This document shows positions 1-10,545 of a stretch of 64,000 nt of DNA, in pieces. This stretch comes from Komagataella phaffii GS115. Its lineage: Eukaryota > Ascomycota > Pichiomycetes > Pichiales > Pichiaceae. Every line of letters begins with the position of its first letter. Position 1 is the stretch's first letter. The stretch spans positions 868,001 through 932,000 of the forward strand of contig NC_012966.1 of NCBI RefSeq assembly GCF_000027005.1, read 5' to 3'. The notes under the pieces were generated by a model. It saw nothing but the letters and a program-made list of their open reading frames with translations. It was not told where the DNA came from and did no database searches. Made by a program: the position numbers and the translations under genes.

Positions 1-412
1 CAAAGAAACACAGTCGAATTCCAAACGCCTAAAGACCACAACTTCTAAAGATTTCAAGTTTTCCATTTTTCTAAAAGATGGATTCCAGTCGGCCTTAAAA
101 TCAATCATATCCACCAACGAAAAACATTACGACCCTCTAATATCCCTATTAAGACAGTTTCCCTTCCTATATGAAGAGGACCCAGTCTACGAACCCCCTG
201 AAGAGAGTTTACATTCTGAAACAGAATCTTCATCAATGTTTGATCTCGGGACTAAGGCTCTGGAAAGCTTGCCTCGAGAACAAGCAATCGAAGGCCTTCA
301 AGCCTATGAAAAAGTAAAACAAAAGCTTTCACAGTTCCTACGTCCCTTTGCCCAAGAAGGGCGCATAGTTACCAAAGAGGAGATTAAGCGATTCTTTGAA
401 GATACTGAATAA
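1..412 (+). CDS. C-terminal part of an unidentified protein (5' truncated)
   Basis: An open frame runs from the window edge (codons starting at base 2) to TAA at 410-412, giving about 136 residues with no start in the window. The fragment is hydrophilic: a Lys/Thr-rich beginning, then a segment ending in FPFLYEEDP, an acidic Ser/Glu stretch, and a helical C-terminus ending in EEIKRFFEDTE. I do not recognise the family. It converges on PIM1 with only 42 bases between the stops. That it is coding is supported by the unbroken frame and normal amino-acid composition; the function is unknown. Confidence 0.7.
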   Translation, partial: KETQSNSKRLKTTTSKDFKFSIFLKDGFQSALKSIISTNEKHYDPLISLLRQFPFLYEEDPVYEPPEESLHSETESSSMFDLGTKALESLPREQAIEGLQAYEKVKQKLSQFLRPFAQEGRIVTKEEIKRFFEDTE

Positions 413-454
413 ATCATTAATACATTCTAAATGCACCATTATATACAGGAACTA

Positions 455-3400
455 CTAAGCAGACTTTTCCTTCTCCGCTTCCTTCTCCTTGATTTTGTCA
501 AACTCGGCTTTCCAAACATTGCTGGCATCAGCGACTGAAATTCCGGGCAATACCTTCTCAAAAACCTCATGGTACCATTCAACAGGCACTGGAGTCAAGC
601 CTTCCTTGATGTTCTCAGGAAGTTCTTTCCAGTCAGAGAGATTGTCTTTAGGGAAAATGATGGTGTCGACACCCGAACGTTTAGCGGCAATAGATTTTTC
701 TTTCAATCCTCCAATACGAAGAACTCTTCCAGTCAAAGTCAATTCACCCGTCATAGCGATGGTAGGAGAAAGCGACTTATCTAAAGCAAGAGATAACAGA
801 GAAGATGTCATAGTCACACCTGCAGAAGGACCATCCTTTGGCGTAGCACCTTCGGGGCAATGGAGATGGATTTTAGCCCTTTCAAAGAACTTGTTCTCTG
901 GATAATTTTTAGTCATAAACATTCTTGCAAAAGAATAGGCAATTCTGGAAGACTCTTTCATAACATCTCCTAATTGTCCTGTGATTTCTAATCTTGGCGT
1001 TGAGTCGTGACTCAACGGCTGTTCCAAGACACTTTCGATGTAGAGAGAAGATCCTCCCATTGAAGTCCAGGCAAGGCCCATTACAACACCAGGTGGAGTT
1101 GTCTCATAGAGACGGTCAGAAGTATAAACTGGAGGCCCAACATAATCCTTTAAGTTGTCAGGAGTGATTTCGATCTTGAAAGATTCAGGAACCTTTATCT
1201 GGGGAAGAGATTCTTTCACCTCCTTCGCAGTCTTGACATCAGGCTTGGACTCGTCATTTGAACTCTGACTTTGAGAAGATTGTTCCGTTTCATCAGCGAT
1301 CTTAGGATTAGCTAAAGAAGCAGTCTCTTCCTCGGGCTCTACCTCAGTTCTTTCAGTTTCTTCTTCACCAAGCTCTCTCACTACATTCAATGCGGCTTTT
1401 CTATAAATTTTCTCAATTTGCTTTTTCAAATTTCTGACACCACTCTCACGACAGTAATTCTTAATCAAACTTTGAATAACTTCCTCGGTAAGGTCAACGT
1501 TTACATCCTGGAGACCGGCACTTTGTTTGGCTTCAGGAGCCAAGTACCTTTCAGCAATTTTAATCTTCTCATCAGCAATGTAACCAGAAATTTCAATAAC
1601 TTCCATTCTATCCAACAGAGGGCCTGGAATAGTGTTCAACTGATTGGCAGTGCAAACAAATAAAACTTTTGACAAATCAATAGGAACGTCCATGTAGTTA
1701 TCTAAAAATGAGTTATTCTGCTCAGGATCCAAGAGTTCCAAAAGAGCAGATGAGGGATCTCCTCCATTAACACTATGAGTATGGGAGATTTTGTCTATTT
1801 CATCAATTAAGATAAGAGGATTTTCAGTCTCAGTTTTCTTTAAAGCCTGAACAACACGACCAGGAATAGCACCAACATACGTCCTTCTGTGACCCTTTAT
1901 CTCTGAGACATCACTTAGACCACCAACTGAAAACCGATAGAACTTTCTGTTCAACGCTCTGGCAATAGATTTACCAATGGAAGTCTTTCCTACACCTGGG
2001 GGTCCAACAAAACAGATAATCTTACCGTTGATTTTGTTCAAAAGCTTACCAACAGCAATGAATTCTAGAATACGATCCTTGACGTCCTTGAGACCGTAAT
2101 GGTCATCATCAAGAACGGTGATAGCCTTTTTGATATTGTACTCATCCTTAGATTGCTTGCCCCAGGGAATTTGAGTTAACCAATCCAGATAGTTTCTCGT
2201 AACAGTAAATTCAGACATTAATGGCTCCAAAGTCTGGAGCTTGGCTATCTCATCCTCGTAGACTTTCATAACATCTGCAGGCATGTTGAGGTCCTTCACT
2301 CTATCGTTATACTTTGCAATTAATTTATCCCGACCGTCATCAATTCCCAGTTCCTTTTTGATCCACTTGAGTTGCTCATTTAAGTGGTACTCTCTGTGTC
2401 TCTTCGCCATACGTTCTTCGATATCTTTTTCAATCTTTCTTTGTAACTCCTTATTCATAAGTTCTTTTTTCAAGATGGTGAAAGATTTCTCCAATCTTTT
2501 CTCAATATCTAAACAGTTGAGAATATCTTGTAGGTCGTTTTCATTTCCAGCTGTTACTGCAGCCGCAAAGTCGGCAAGCTTTTCGGGACATTGAAAAACG
2601 TCTTTTTGTAATGAAGCGCTGAATGTTGCCAGGTGGTCGGCAAACATTTTATTCATGTTGGACATTTCTTTGAGAACTTCCAAGATTGAGGCAGTCAAGG
2701 AGTTGATAACGGGACTGTCTCTTTCATATGGCAGATCATTCACATTTGAAACATTTACCAAGGTTATAGGGTAGTTTTTCAAAAATTCTGTAGGATTCTC
2801 ATCCTTTTCGGTGGTAACCTCTTGAGCTTCGTCTGAAACCAAATCTTCTTCTTCGTCCTCAATTGAACGTTTTGGACCATCTCCCTCTTTCTCGCCAGTA
2901 ATACCTTGAATAATTTCCTTGCGACTACGTTTGGTAGGCCTTTCGGATGGGACGACTTTGGCAGACTCAACGTCCTTATTCAAATCCTCCCCCTCTTTTG
3001 GAGGGAACAATTCGTCAATCCGAATTCTCTTATGAGGGTAGAGCACAGTGGTTAACGATTCTACGCCAGTTTCGCTATCTTTACTAAATACATTGGATGT
3101 GATCTGGGCCAAAACACCAATTTCATGTACTTCATCTTTATTAGTAATGATATCAGAGTCCGCATTCTCATCCTTGAACAGGAAACATCCAATGTATGGA
3201 TAGCCCTTATCAAGCGATTCTCTTATGGCCTTGATCACGTTGACATTGGTGATAATCACGGCTTTATAGAAACCAGGGAATAGCGGTCTTCGAGAGATAG
3301 GCAAGGCTATAATTTGGGGATATACCTCTGGTAGCTCGTCTGCTGCTGATTTCTTTTTAGGTTTTCCATCATCATTACCTGAAGGTGGAGCAGCAGTACT

Positions 3401-3775
3401 AATACCGCTGCTGCTTTCTGGAGCCAATTTTGTACGTTTCACCGAAGACTCTTTCTTGGACTTATCCACAGGATCTCTTTCCTTAGAAGGATCTTTTTCA
3501 TTGTTGTTTTCAATGTCTGGCTGCTCCTTATCTTCATTTTGATCTTTATCAACCTCATTTTCCACAATATCCTTCTTTGGGTCATCTTTCAGTCTCAAAG
3601 TGGAAAGAGTGTGATGGAACTCTTCCAATGGCTGAAGAGGTTGAAGGGCATTACGATTCTGGAACGCTAATTGGTGAGCCAATCTGGGCCCTACTAGTTT
3701 GAAGGATTGACCAGTAGCCGCCAAATGGGCAGTATTCACCATACAGCGTCGCATACCTTGGTAATGTCTCAACAT
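455..3775 (-). CDS. PIM1: PIM1, mitochondrial ATP-dependent Lon protease
   Basis: Encodes an AAA+ serine protease of the mitochondrial matrix that degrades misfolded proteins and supports mtDNA maintenance; Lon works as a homohexamer. Order seen: a basic, Arg-containing N-terminus suited to mitochondrial import, an acidic/Lys linker, a Lon N-domain, Walker A GPPGVGKT near residue 590, an AAA module with the LIDEIDK Walker B, and a protease domain with PKDGPSAG (catalytic Ser near 984). Acidic Ser/Glu insertions interrupt the N-domain and the AAA-protease junction, as in fungal mitochondrial Lon. The open frame continues 7 codons upstream to a TTG at 3796; the ATG at 3775 is chosen because it begins the presequence. 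Length is about 1106 residues, normal for Pim1. A peroxisomal Lon is unlikely given the N-terminus. Confidence 0.95.
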   Translation of the reverse strand: MLRHYQGMRRCMVNTAHLAATGQSFKLVGPRLAHQLAFQNRNALQPLQPLEEFHHTLSTLRLKDDPKKDIVENEVDKDQNEDKEQPDIENNNEKDPSKERDPVDKSKKESSVKRTKLAPESSSGISTAAPPSGNDDGKPKKKSAADELPEVYPQIIALPISRRPLFPGFYKAVIITNVNVIKAIRESLDKGYPYIGCFLFKDENADSDIITNKDEVHEIGVLAQITSNVFSKDSETGVESLTTVLYPHKRIRIDELFPPKEGEDLNKDVESAKVVPSERPTKRSRKEIIQGITGEKEGDGPKRSIEDEEEDLVSDEAQEVTTEKDENPTEFLKNYPITLVNVSNVNDLPYERDSPVINSLTASILEVLKEMSNMNKMFADHLATFSASLQKDVFQCPEKLADFAAAVTAGNENDLQDILNCLDIEKRLEKSFTILKKELMNKELQRKIEKDIEERMAKRHREYHLNEQLKWIKKELGIDDGRDKLIAKYNDRVKDLNMPADVMKVYEDEIAKLQTLEPLMSEFTVTRNYLDWLTQIPWGKQSKDEYNIKKAITVLDDDHYGLKDVKDRILEFIAVGKLLNKINGKIICFVGPPGVGKTSIGKSIARALNRKFYRFSVGGLSDVSEIKGHRRTYVGAIPGRVVQALKKTETENPLILIDEIDKISHTHSVNGGDPSSALLELLDPEQNNSFLDNYMDVPIDLSKVLFVCTANQLNTIPGPLLDRMEVIEISGYIADEKIKIAERYLAPEAKQSAGLQDVNVDLTEEVIQSLIKNYCRESGVRNLKKQIEKIYRKAALNVVRELGEEETERTEVEPEEETASLANPKIADETEQSSQSQSSNDESKPDVKTAKEVKESLPQIKVPESFKIEITPDNLKDYVGPPVYTSDRLYETTPPGVVMGLAWTSMGGSSLYIESVLEQPLSHDSTPRLEITGQLGDVMKESSRIAYSFARMFMTKNYPENKFFERAKIHLHCPEGATPKDGPSAGVTMTSSLLSLALDKSLSPTIAMTGELTLTGRVLRIGGLKEKSIAAKRSGVDTIIFPKDNLSDWKELPENIKEGLTPVPVEWYHEVFEKVLPGISVADASNVWKAEFDKIKEKEAEKEKSA

Positions 3776-3988
3776 GTGAGTGTGATCTGGTGGCAAGTTG
3801 AGTTGTTGAAGTTTAATAATGTGTGCCTAATACGTCGCGCGCAGGATGGGAGGCGGGTAACGATGTCGGATGTCTGATTCCGAAGAAAATAGAGTGCTTT
3901 TAGATAAATACTAATAATTGTACACAGTGTTTTTGACTTGAAATTAAGAGATCACACTTCCTTTCCTCATCACTTTTGTTTATTTTCC

Positions 3989-4894
3989 TTAAAAATCATT
4001 CTGATACCTGTAAAGGACATTTTCTCCATGATGTCCGTTGGCTACTAGTGCTATGTCTTCGCTCTCTGAGGCTATGGCGTTCGCATTATCGTTTAAGTTT
4101 AGACCGAGAGCAGCATCGTGATGAACGTTAGGATCCACATTCTCCTGTTTAACTAGTCTTTCATTTAGATGCTCAATGTCTTCTGCATGTGTATGAACCA
4201 TGGAGTTCGGAGCAGCTCTTGCTTGTTCATCGTATCCGTCAAAAGTTGGGACTGAGAACTGTACTTCGTTGTTGTCATGATGTCCACTGTTTTCGTTACT
4301 GTGATGATTATCGTCATTATGATCTTGATTCCTTTCATTATCGTCATTCTCATAATGGGAAGGATAACCATCCTGGTCCAAGTGATCAGTGGTATTTTTG
4401 CTATGATGTTCATTGTCGTAGTTTACTGTGTCTTCGTCAGGGTCCTGTGTGTTGTTAATGCTAGTATCGTTCTTTTTATCTGCCGCAAAATCAAAAAAGT
4501 CCTGCGCAGGAGTTTTAAGTGATCCGCCATTACTGTCTATTGTGGGCACCGGTCTTCTTCTCAGGTCACCTCTTTCTTGCCTTAAAGCCTGCTGTTCTCT
4601 GTATTTGGCCAAATAGATCTTCAACACTTCTGCATAGTTTTCAAATCCCAGGGAAGCCATACTGTACAAGATATCTTCCCCATTTATTGTCTTGCGCTTT
4701 TCGTTAAGACACTTATCAGATGCTTCTGAAGTGATGAAAGAGATAAACTCAGAGACGCATTCTTGCATACACTCTTTGGCATCCTTGGAAACTTTTGCCG
4801 TTGCAGGCAACGTTCCTTTCATCAGTCGGGCCACATTGGCAATAGGCAGCCACCTGTCCTGTTCTCTTAATTCTATTTCTTGTATACTGGACAT
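3989..4894 (-). CDS. HAP3: HAP3, NF-YB histone-fold subunit of the CCAAT-binding complex
   Basis: Subunit of the Hap2/3/5 CCAAT-binding complex, which controls respiratory and iron-linked genes. The histone fold lies at about residues 10-100, beginning [17 protein letters not shown] and continuing through the conserved [19 protein letters not shown] helix (here [10 protein letters not shown]) and [14 protein letters not shown]. The open frame extends upstream to 5071, but the ATG at 4894 (MSSIQEIEL) sits just before the fold and leaves a normal promoter shared with RFT1. The 301-residue product is about twice the length of S. cerevisiae Hap3. The extra length is a tail very rich in Asp, Asn and His (about 145-225) that I cannot assign a function. 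Identity is secure from the histone fold; the exact start is inferred. Confidence 0.93.
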   Translation of the reverse strand: MSSIQEIELREQDRWLPIANVARLMKGTLPATAKVSKDAKECMQECVSEFISFITSEASDKCLNEKRKTINGEDILYSMASLGFENYAEVLKIYLAKYREQQALRQERGDLRRRPVPTIDSNGGSLKTPAQDFFDFAADKKNDTSINNTQDPDEDTVNYDNEHHSKNTTDHLDQDGYPSHYENDDNERNQDHNDDNHHSNENSGHHDNNEVQFSVPTFDGYDEQARAAPNSMVHTHAEDIEHLNERLVKQENVDPNVHHDAALGLNLNDNANAIASESEDIALVANGHHGENVLYRYQNDF

Positions 4895-5172
4895 TTCTGA
4901 TTGTTTAAAGAGTGGAGACGAACATGCCAGGTATAAAGTGTCATTATTGGTACATACACGACCCAGTTTGATTGTTCTGAAGAGAGTCCCCCGCTGCAGG
5001 TTGGATTCAGGCGAAGAGGTGATTAGTAAGGGGAACTTCTCGGCCTGGCTTTGGCTCCCTGTCGGACCCACCCTTTTTGATCTGCACCAGGAACGCTTAT
5101 ATCTGCGCGACTATTGTGACGTACCCACTGGAGAATCCACGTCAACACGTTGTGCTGCTCTTACCATTCACT

Positions 5173-6786
5173 ATGTCCAGTCAAGATGAGCTGGATACCA
5201 CTGCTACAAAGGAATCAAAGGATTCCTTTTCCAAGTCGGCGTCTGGGGCTTCATTTCTGATGCTGACTCAACTTTCTTCCAAACTTTGCACATTTTTCAT
5301 CAACCAACTGCTCATGTCCTATATTTCAGCACGTATCCTGGGTGCAACGAGCTACATTGACTTTTTAGTGGCGACTTCCCTTTTTTTCAGCAGAGAAGCT
5401 GTTCGTCTGTCTTGCCAGAGAATCAAATTGCCAAAGGGGAAAGCATACCAGGCAATTTTTAACCTGTCTTTGATCCCGTTGGTTATTGGTGTGCCATTTT
5501 CTTCGATCTTGATTTACACGCAGTTTATAAGACAGCAAAACGCTGCTGTTTTGCAATCACCTTTATTTAGGTATTCTGTCGGCTTTATGTGGCTATCCGT
5601 GATTATAGAGCTGTTGAGTGAACCATTGTACAACATCAACCAATATGATCTGGACATTAAGACACGATCCAAAATTGAAAGTTTCGCAAATGTATTCAAG
5701 TGCCTGAGCCAATTGGGAATGATTGTATGGTTTGAACATAAGTTTAAAGGAATGTCAGTAGATAAAGCCAATCCTGATTATTTCATTTTTTCGTATTGTG
5801 TCAGTCTGTTCATATACGGAGGTTCGATATTGAGTTTGTACCTGCACTTTTTCTTTAAGTCATCCGCAAGATCGCAAATCAGATTCAAGTTGACTAAAAT
5901 AGATGATTGGTATTTTGAGCCAAGATCTATTAGCTATTGGAAGAACATTTTTGTTCAAATTTTTTTCAAGCATGTTTTAACTGAAGGTGACAAGTTTATA
6001 GTCAATTATCTTTGTTCTCCAGAAGAGCAGGGAATATTTGCACTTGTCAACAATTATGGGTCGTTAATCACCAGAATGGTCTTTGCTCCGATTGAAGAGT
6101 CACTAAGACTATACTTCACCAAGCTCATATCCCAAGATTCATCCCCAAAGACTTATCGCCAAGTTTGCACAGTACTTAAAAACATACTCGTATTCTACAA
6201 GTACCTTTCTCTATTCATTGTGATATTTGTGCCATTCAATTCAAAGTTTGTGTTTTCTATGTTGTTGGGAAACGACTGGGCCTCGTCTACGGATGCCTTC
6301 AAAGTTTATTGGATCTACATTCCCTTTTTGGCAGTCAACGGAGTAACCGAAGCTACATTCTACTCCACCGTTGAAGATGCCGCTCGTTTGTTCAGTTACT
6401 CCAAGTACATGGTAATGTGCTCCATTGCTTTCATCGCTTCGGCGACTCTACTGATCAGGGGAACTGGGCTCTCAGTAGTCGGCCTAATAATTGCCAATTG
6501 CGTCAACATGCTTTTGCGCATTATTTACTGTTCCAACTTGATTAATACGATGGACAGTTCCTTTAAACTGCATATTGACTCTTCTGCCATTCAGACCATC
6601 CTTGTAGGCATTTCAGTGGCATCATTGCATTATTTCATCACTGGTAGTAACACAGAAAATTTTGTACAATTTTTCTACAGCGCGTCGTTGGCATGTTTAA
6701 CGTTACTGTTAGTTATCTTCAAAGAAAGGTCCTTATTGTCAAACTTATTCCACCAAGTTTGGAAATCAAAAATCAAATCGTCATAA
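5173..6786 (+). CDS. RFT1: RFT1, ER membrane protein for lipid-linked oligosaccharide translocation
   Basis: A 537-residue polytopic ER membrane protein of the Rft1 family, required genetically for the Man5GlcNAc2-PP-dolichol step of N-glycosylation; whether it is itself the flippase is debated. Family signatures near the N-terminus are seen: SFLMLTQLSSKLCTFFINQ, then ARILGATSYIDF and FFSREAVRLSCQR. About a dozen hydrophobic segments follow. The frame is open from 5077 at a TTG; the ATG at 5173 (MSSQDELD) is the first that fits the family. Divergent from HAP3 across about 280 bases. It is functionally linked to the glycosylation genes PBN1 and BMT elsewhere in the window. Confidence 0.95.
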   Translation: MSSQDELDTTATKESKDSFSKSASGASFLMLTQLSSKLCTFFINQLLMSYISARILGATSYIDFLVATSLFFSREAVRLSCQRIKLPKGKAYQAIFNLSLIPLVIGVPFSSILIYTQFIRQQNAAVLQSPLFRYSVGFMWLSVIIELLSEPLYNINQYDLDIKTRSKIESFANVFKCLSQLGMIVWFEHKFKGMSVDKANPDYFIFSYCVSLFIYGGSILSLYLHFFFKSSARSQIRFKLTKIDDWYFEPRSISYWKNIFVQIFFKHVLTEGDKFIVNYLCSPEEQGIFALVNNYGSLITRMVFAPIEESLRLYFTKLISQDSSPKTYRQVCTVLKNILVFYKYLSLFIVIFVPFNSKFVFSMLLGNDWASSTDAFKVYWIYIPFLAVNGVTEATFYSTVEDAARLFSYSKYMVMCSIAFIASATLLIRGTGLSVVGLIIANCVNMLLRIIYCSNLINTMDSSFKLHIDSSAIQTILVGISVASLHYFITGSNTENFVQFFYSASLACLTLLLVIFKERSLLSNLFHQVWKSKIKSS

Positions 6787-6872
6787 TACCCACCCTTAAT
6801 ATTACCATTACCTATAGACCATAAAATAAATACCTAATTCTAACCCTATCCCATAACTAAAACTTCGTAAGA

Positions 6873-8019
6873 TTACCTGACCACTGTGTCCTTTCCCTTG
6901 TACCTACATACAGGACAGTTCCTGGATACCAGCATCCAGCTTTGGATACAAATAGAGTGGAAAGTGTGATCACATCTTAACTTCTTGGCAGTTCGATTGG
7001 GAGAGTCCAAACGATCTAAACAGATAACACATTTATTATCAACTTTGGTCATTAATGATAAATCTGTGTCCTCTAATTCGTTGTTAATATGCACCAGTTT
7101 GATAGCATTTTTCTGTAACCATATTAATCGCCGTGTTCTTCCAATCAACTGCCTGAGGCAAATGTAAAGAGAGGGTAGCACATGTAAAGCTGGGATAGTA
7201 AAAAAAGTGACAAACAACGATGAAAATAGAATAAACATTCCAAGCCGTATTATGTTCACGATGACATCGACCAGATGAAATATTCTCTCCTTGAGGTCTG
7301 ACCTGTAATCATCCCCGTACCTTGAAGGACTTTGTCGCCGAAACTCCAGGTAATTACCGAGGTAAGTAATTGAAGTGTACACAATCAATGGGTGTAGATT
7401 GAAAACTTCAAATCCAAAAATCAGGACCAGAAGATCCATCTGTTTTGAGTTGAAGAAGATTTCACGGAAAAACTGAATCATCAGTACAACATCCACATAG
7501 TGTAGTAGTACAATGCCCATGGCAAATCGTAAGTGCAATAAAGTGAGATTTCTTCCAGAATGTTTGTACATCGGAAAAATGTTTCGAACTCTGTCCATAG
7601 TCAAGTAATGAAAACTCTTAAGCAACAAGACGCTCAAAAAAAACCCTCCATATTTCAGGGCCTGATTCCAGTCAAACACGTCTCCATTTAATACTCGAAC
7701 CATGATAAGCCCTAATATGAATTCGTACGAGGTATAAAACAGGCTATCTTTCAAATTCTGGATTTCTGTGGGCCTTAGTTCACCAAAAACTACCCATTTA
7801 ACAAACTTGGAGGAGTAGTAGGATGAAACTAAAATTAGATTGATGATACCGAACCTTGAATAATCTAACAGTTTGAAGTACGTCGCCACCGACATCTTTT
7901 GGTAGGACATGTAGGCAACGGTTCCTGCCTTAAAAGAATTGTTAGTACTTCACTAAGCCAAAATTGTGAGCTTTACTTACCACTCCCACGCTAAGACTTC
8001 TTCGTCTAACTGTGGACAT
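6873..8019 (-). CDS. HRD1: HRD1-like ER membrane RING-H2 ubiquitin ligase (one intron)
   Basis: Exons 7981-8019 and 6873-7928 encode 364 residues. The 52-nt intron has GTAAGT, a perfect TACTAAC branch point (7941-7947) and an AAG acceptor. Using the CAG four bases further would shift the frame, so AAG is inferred. The protein has several membrane segments including LKSFHYLTMDRV, which matches the Hrd1/gp78 signature (LK.FHW...DR). A RING-H2 follows at about 313-355 (CVIC, CDHTFH, CPVCR). Hrd1 ubiquitinates ER-associated degradation substrates and forms the retrotranslocation channel. Oddly the protein stops about ten residues after the RING and lacks the cytosolic tail of S. cerevisiae Hrd1 (551 residues). 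A different Hrd1-like paralogue is possible. Confidence 0.8.
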
Positions 8020-8243
8020 GTACAGTGTGTTGTCTTGTGATATAAAGATAAAGCAAAGATTATTTTTACCCGCGATCGCTGGATATCTGGAGATGTCTGA
8101 ACTGAACCCGAACCCTTGCCTGGCTTCAGCTTAATCTACTCGGAAAAACTAGGATCATAGGATACGCAGTCATACAGATTGATCTATCATACAGTATATG
8201 TAAATAAAAAGTCTAAATTGATGTTAGTGGTGTGAAAATACTG

Positions 8244-10379
8244 TTACTCGGCCGATTGAACAGGCTCGGTAGATTTCTTGGGCTCGGCAGGTTCGGCATT
8301 TTCGATGGGTTCAGAAGGATTCTCAGCAGCGGTCTCAGCAGCCTCCTGGATTGGTGTCTCCTTACCCTGAGATTCTGGCTCCTCCTGGACAACTTTAGCT
8401 TGAGATTGCTTTTCTGTCTCAATTCCGTAGATTCTATACAACAACTCGAATGTTTCCTGTTTCGAAACCATTAGGTTAAAGTTACTTTTTCCCTTCCATA
8501 AAGGCAAGAACAAAGCTTCCTCATTCGGGTTTTTCCTAACAACATTGATCAGACAGCAACCCTCGTCAGTGTTTTCAATCTGCTTTATGAACTCAACATC
8601 TAGTTCTTTCTCTTTAATGCCATTGATGTTTGGGAACCCTTCTTGCAACAAAATCAGTAAGACATCAAGATTGCACTCAAACACTCTTTCTTTGGAGATA
8701 TGTTTCTTTATAATCGATAAGCTCTCATTCTGGAGCCTCCAGGGACATGTGTGCTCTGATTTTTGAGCCACGAAAAGCTTCACTCCTGAGTGGACCAACT
8801 TTAATCTGGTCTCATTAGTTTGGATGACATTCTTTACTACTGGTGCAACGTAGTAAATGGTTCTAATTGGATCACCTGTGGCGTTTCTAACCAACGTGCA
8901 TGTTCGGTCGAACTTGTCATCAAATCCATAAAATTCCCAGCATTTTTGCAGTTGCTCATTGGCTGGGTCCAGAAAATTGAATGGCTCTTCATTAGCATCT
9001 CTTGGTAACCGCTGCTTTTTAACTGGGTTGACCGAAGTATTGTTATCAACTTTTTGTTTCTTCTCCGCCTCTTCGTCTGGTTGTTCCTTTCTCTTTTCAC
9101 CGATAGAATTCTTATCGATCTTTTCAAAAACGGTGATGAAGAACCCACCGGTGTTTTGTAAGTGCGGATAAACTCTAATGCATCTGTCCAAGTTGAAGTT
9201 TTTGGCCTCCTCCTCTGTTGGAGGGAACACAGTAGCATGAATATCATCAGCTCCCTTTTCTCTGAGTTCCATATCCTTCCCGAACACTTTCCAATTGGAA
9301 ATACCTGGAACTCTTTTCAATCCCGGAAGACGATCACTACAGTCGACAAGACGAATCTGATCACCCCACTGTCTTAAAGCTGCAGCGACTACAGCTTCGT
9401 TTTCAATAGGATTCAAAGAACATGTCGAGTAGACTAGACGGCCTCCGCGCTGCAGCAATTGTATTCCTCTGTTCAAAATATTAAGTTGAAGAGGATGAAG
9501 TCCAATGGCGTTTCCAGGAGTCCAGTTGGTCCATACATTGATATTCTTTCTCATGGTCGCATCCCCTGTGCATGGAACATCACATAAAACTCGGTCGAAT
9601 TTGATGTATTCCTGAGACTCTGGAGTTAGTTTCATCTTTGGAAACATTTGAGCATCGTGGTTCACGACGATAAAATTGGCAGAATTCAGTCTCTTAACTT
9701 GATGCACCAACATATGAGATCTTTTATAGTCTGAATCGTTAGCCATAACAAACCCAGACGGCTCTTTGTCTTCAGCATGCAATGCTTCAACTAGTTGAGA
9801 AGTCTTGGAACCTGGTGCTGCACACATGTCCAAAACATAGTGATGTGGCTTAACATCAAGAACTAAGGGAGGTATCATAGAGACAGCTTCTTGACGTGAA
9901 ATATTACCCACATCAGTTTCTATAACCAAAAATCTTTGTGTTTTTGCATAGTCTGGATTCTTCTTAATAACTCCTTTGGGGAGGTCAATCTGCCATCCAA
10001 GATGATTTGGATACCATGGTAGAGATTTTGGAGGTGAATAATCTTCGTATCCCTCAATGTTCAGATTAGTCAGGTTTGGAAGGTGCTTCTGTTCAAAAAT
10101 ATCACGAATCTCTGAGGCATGTTTTCTGGTGCCTGTGATTCTAAAAGTAAGGGGTAGAGTTTGTTGACAGGATTTCTTGAATACTTCGAATTCCTCTTCA
10201 GAGAGTAACCCTAACTCTTTATAGTAAGACTCCCACCTAGGATTCTCCTTTTCAATATCTTTCCAAGATTCGTGAAAGCCTCTGTGATTGTTGTCCCGTT
10301 TCCCAAATTTGCCATTGTTGGAACCGCCTTTTTTGTTTCTTCTGAATCTACCCATGATTGTGATAAGGAAGCGGATCAT
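8244..10379 (-). CDS. NCL1: NCL1/TRM4, tRNA cytosine-5 methyltransferase
   Basis: Nuclear SAM-dependent m5C methyltransferase of tRNA, NSUN2/Trm4 family. Seen are the SAM-binding LDMCAAPGSKT, the releasing Cys in DVPCTGDATMRKN (about 269) and the nucleophile Cys in YSTCSLNPIENEAVV (about 320), the two cysteines of the RCMT mechanism. The C-terminus is a low-complexity Glu/Pro/Ala tail. The first ATG is 10379; an ATG at 10355 begins MGRFRRNKKGG, which resembles the basic start of the yeast enzyme better, so the true protein may be 703 rather than 711 residues. About 165 bases separate it from the stop of RRN10 on the same strand. Confidence 0.95.
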   Translation of the reverse strand: MIRFLITIMGRFRRNKKGGSNNGKFGKRDNNHRGFHESWKDIEKENPRWESYYKELGLLSEEEFEVFKKSCQQTLPLTFRITGTRKHASEIRDIFEQKHLPNLTNLNIEGYEDYSPPKSLPWYPNHLGWQIDLPKGVIKKNPDYAKTQRFLVIETDVGNISRQEAVSMIPPLVLDVKPHHYVLDMCAAPGSKTSQLVEALHAEDKEPSGFVMANDSDYKRSHMLVHQVKRLNSANFIVVNHDAQMFPKMKLTPESQEYIKFDRVLCDVPCTGDATMRKNINVWTNWTPGNAIGLHPLQLNILNRGIQLLQRGGRLVYSTCSLNPIENEAVVAAALRQWGDQIRLVDCSDRLPGLKRVPGISNWKVFGKDMELREKGADDIHATVFPPTEEEAKNFNLDRCIRVYPHLQNTGGFFITVFEKIDKNSIGEKRKEQPDEEAEKKQKVDNNTSVNPVKKQRLPRDANEEPFNFLDPANEQLQKCWEFYGFDDKFDRTCTLVRNATGDPIRTIYYVAPVVKNVIQTNETRLKLVHSGVKLFVAQKSEHTCPWRLQNESLSIIKKHISKERVFECNLDVLLILLQEGFPNINGIKEKELDVEFIKQIENTDEGCCLINVVRKNPNEEALFLPLWKGKSNFNLMVSKQETFELLYRIYGIETEKQSQAKVVQEEPESQGKETPIQEAAETAAENPSEPIENAEPAEPKKSTEPVQSAE

Positions 10380-10545
10380 GGTGTTGAATTTTTTTTTGTC
10401 TGGTATTTTTCATTTCCGCGACATGATACCCGATTGAATTAAAGTATGGTTAAACCGTTATCATTCATTAGGATGTACTAGCAGGAGGCCAGACTGTTCC
10501 ATCTGCCTAAGTACTATGGAAAGGGTGCTCAGAGTGAGAGGTGGG

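Noticed and set aside
4165..4522. Several frames opposite or shifted within HAP3
   Set aside because: By-products of the repetitive Asp/Asn/His codons in the HAP3 tail.
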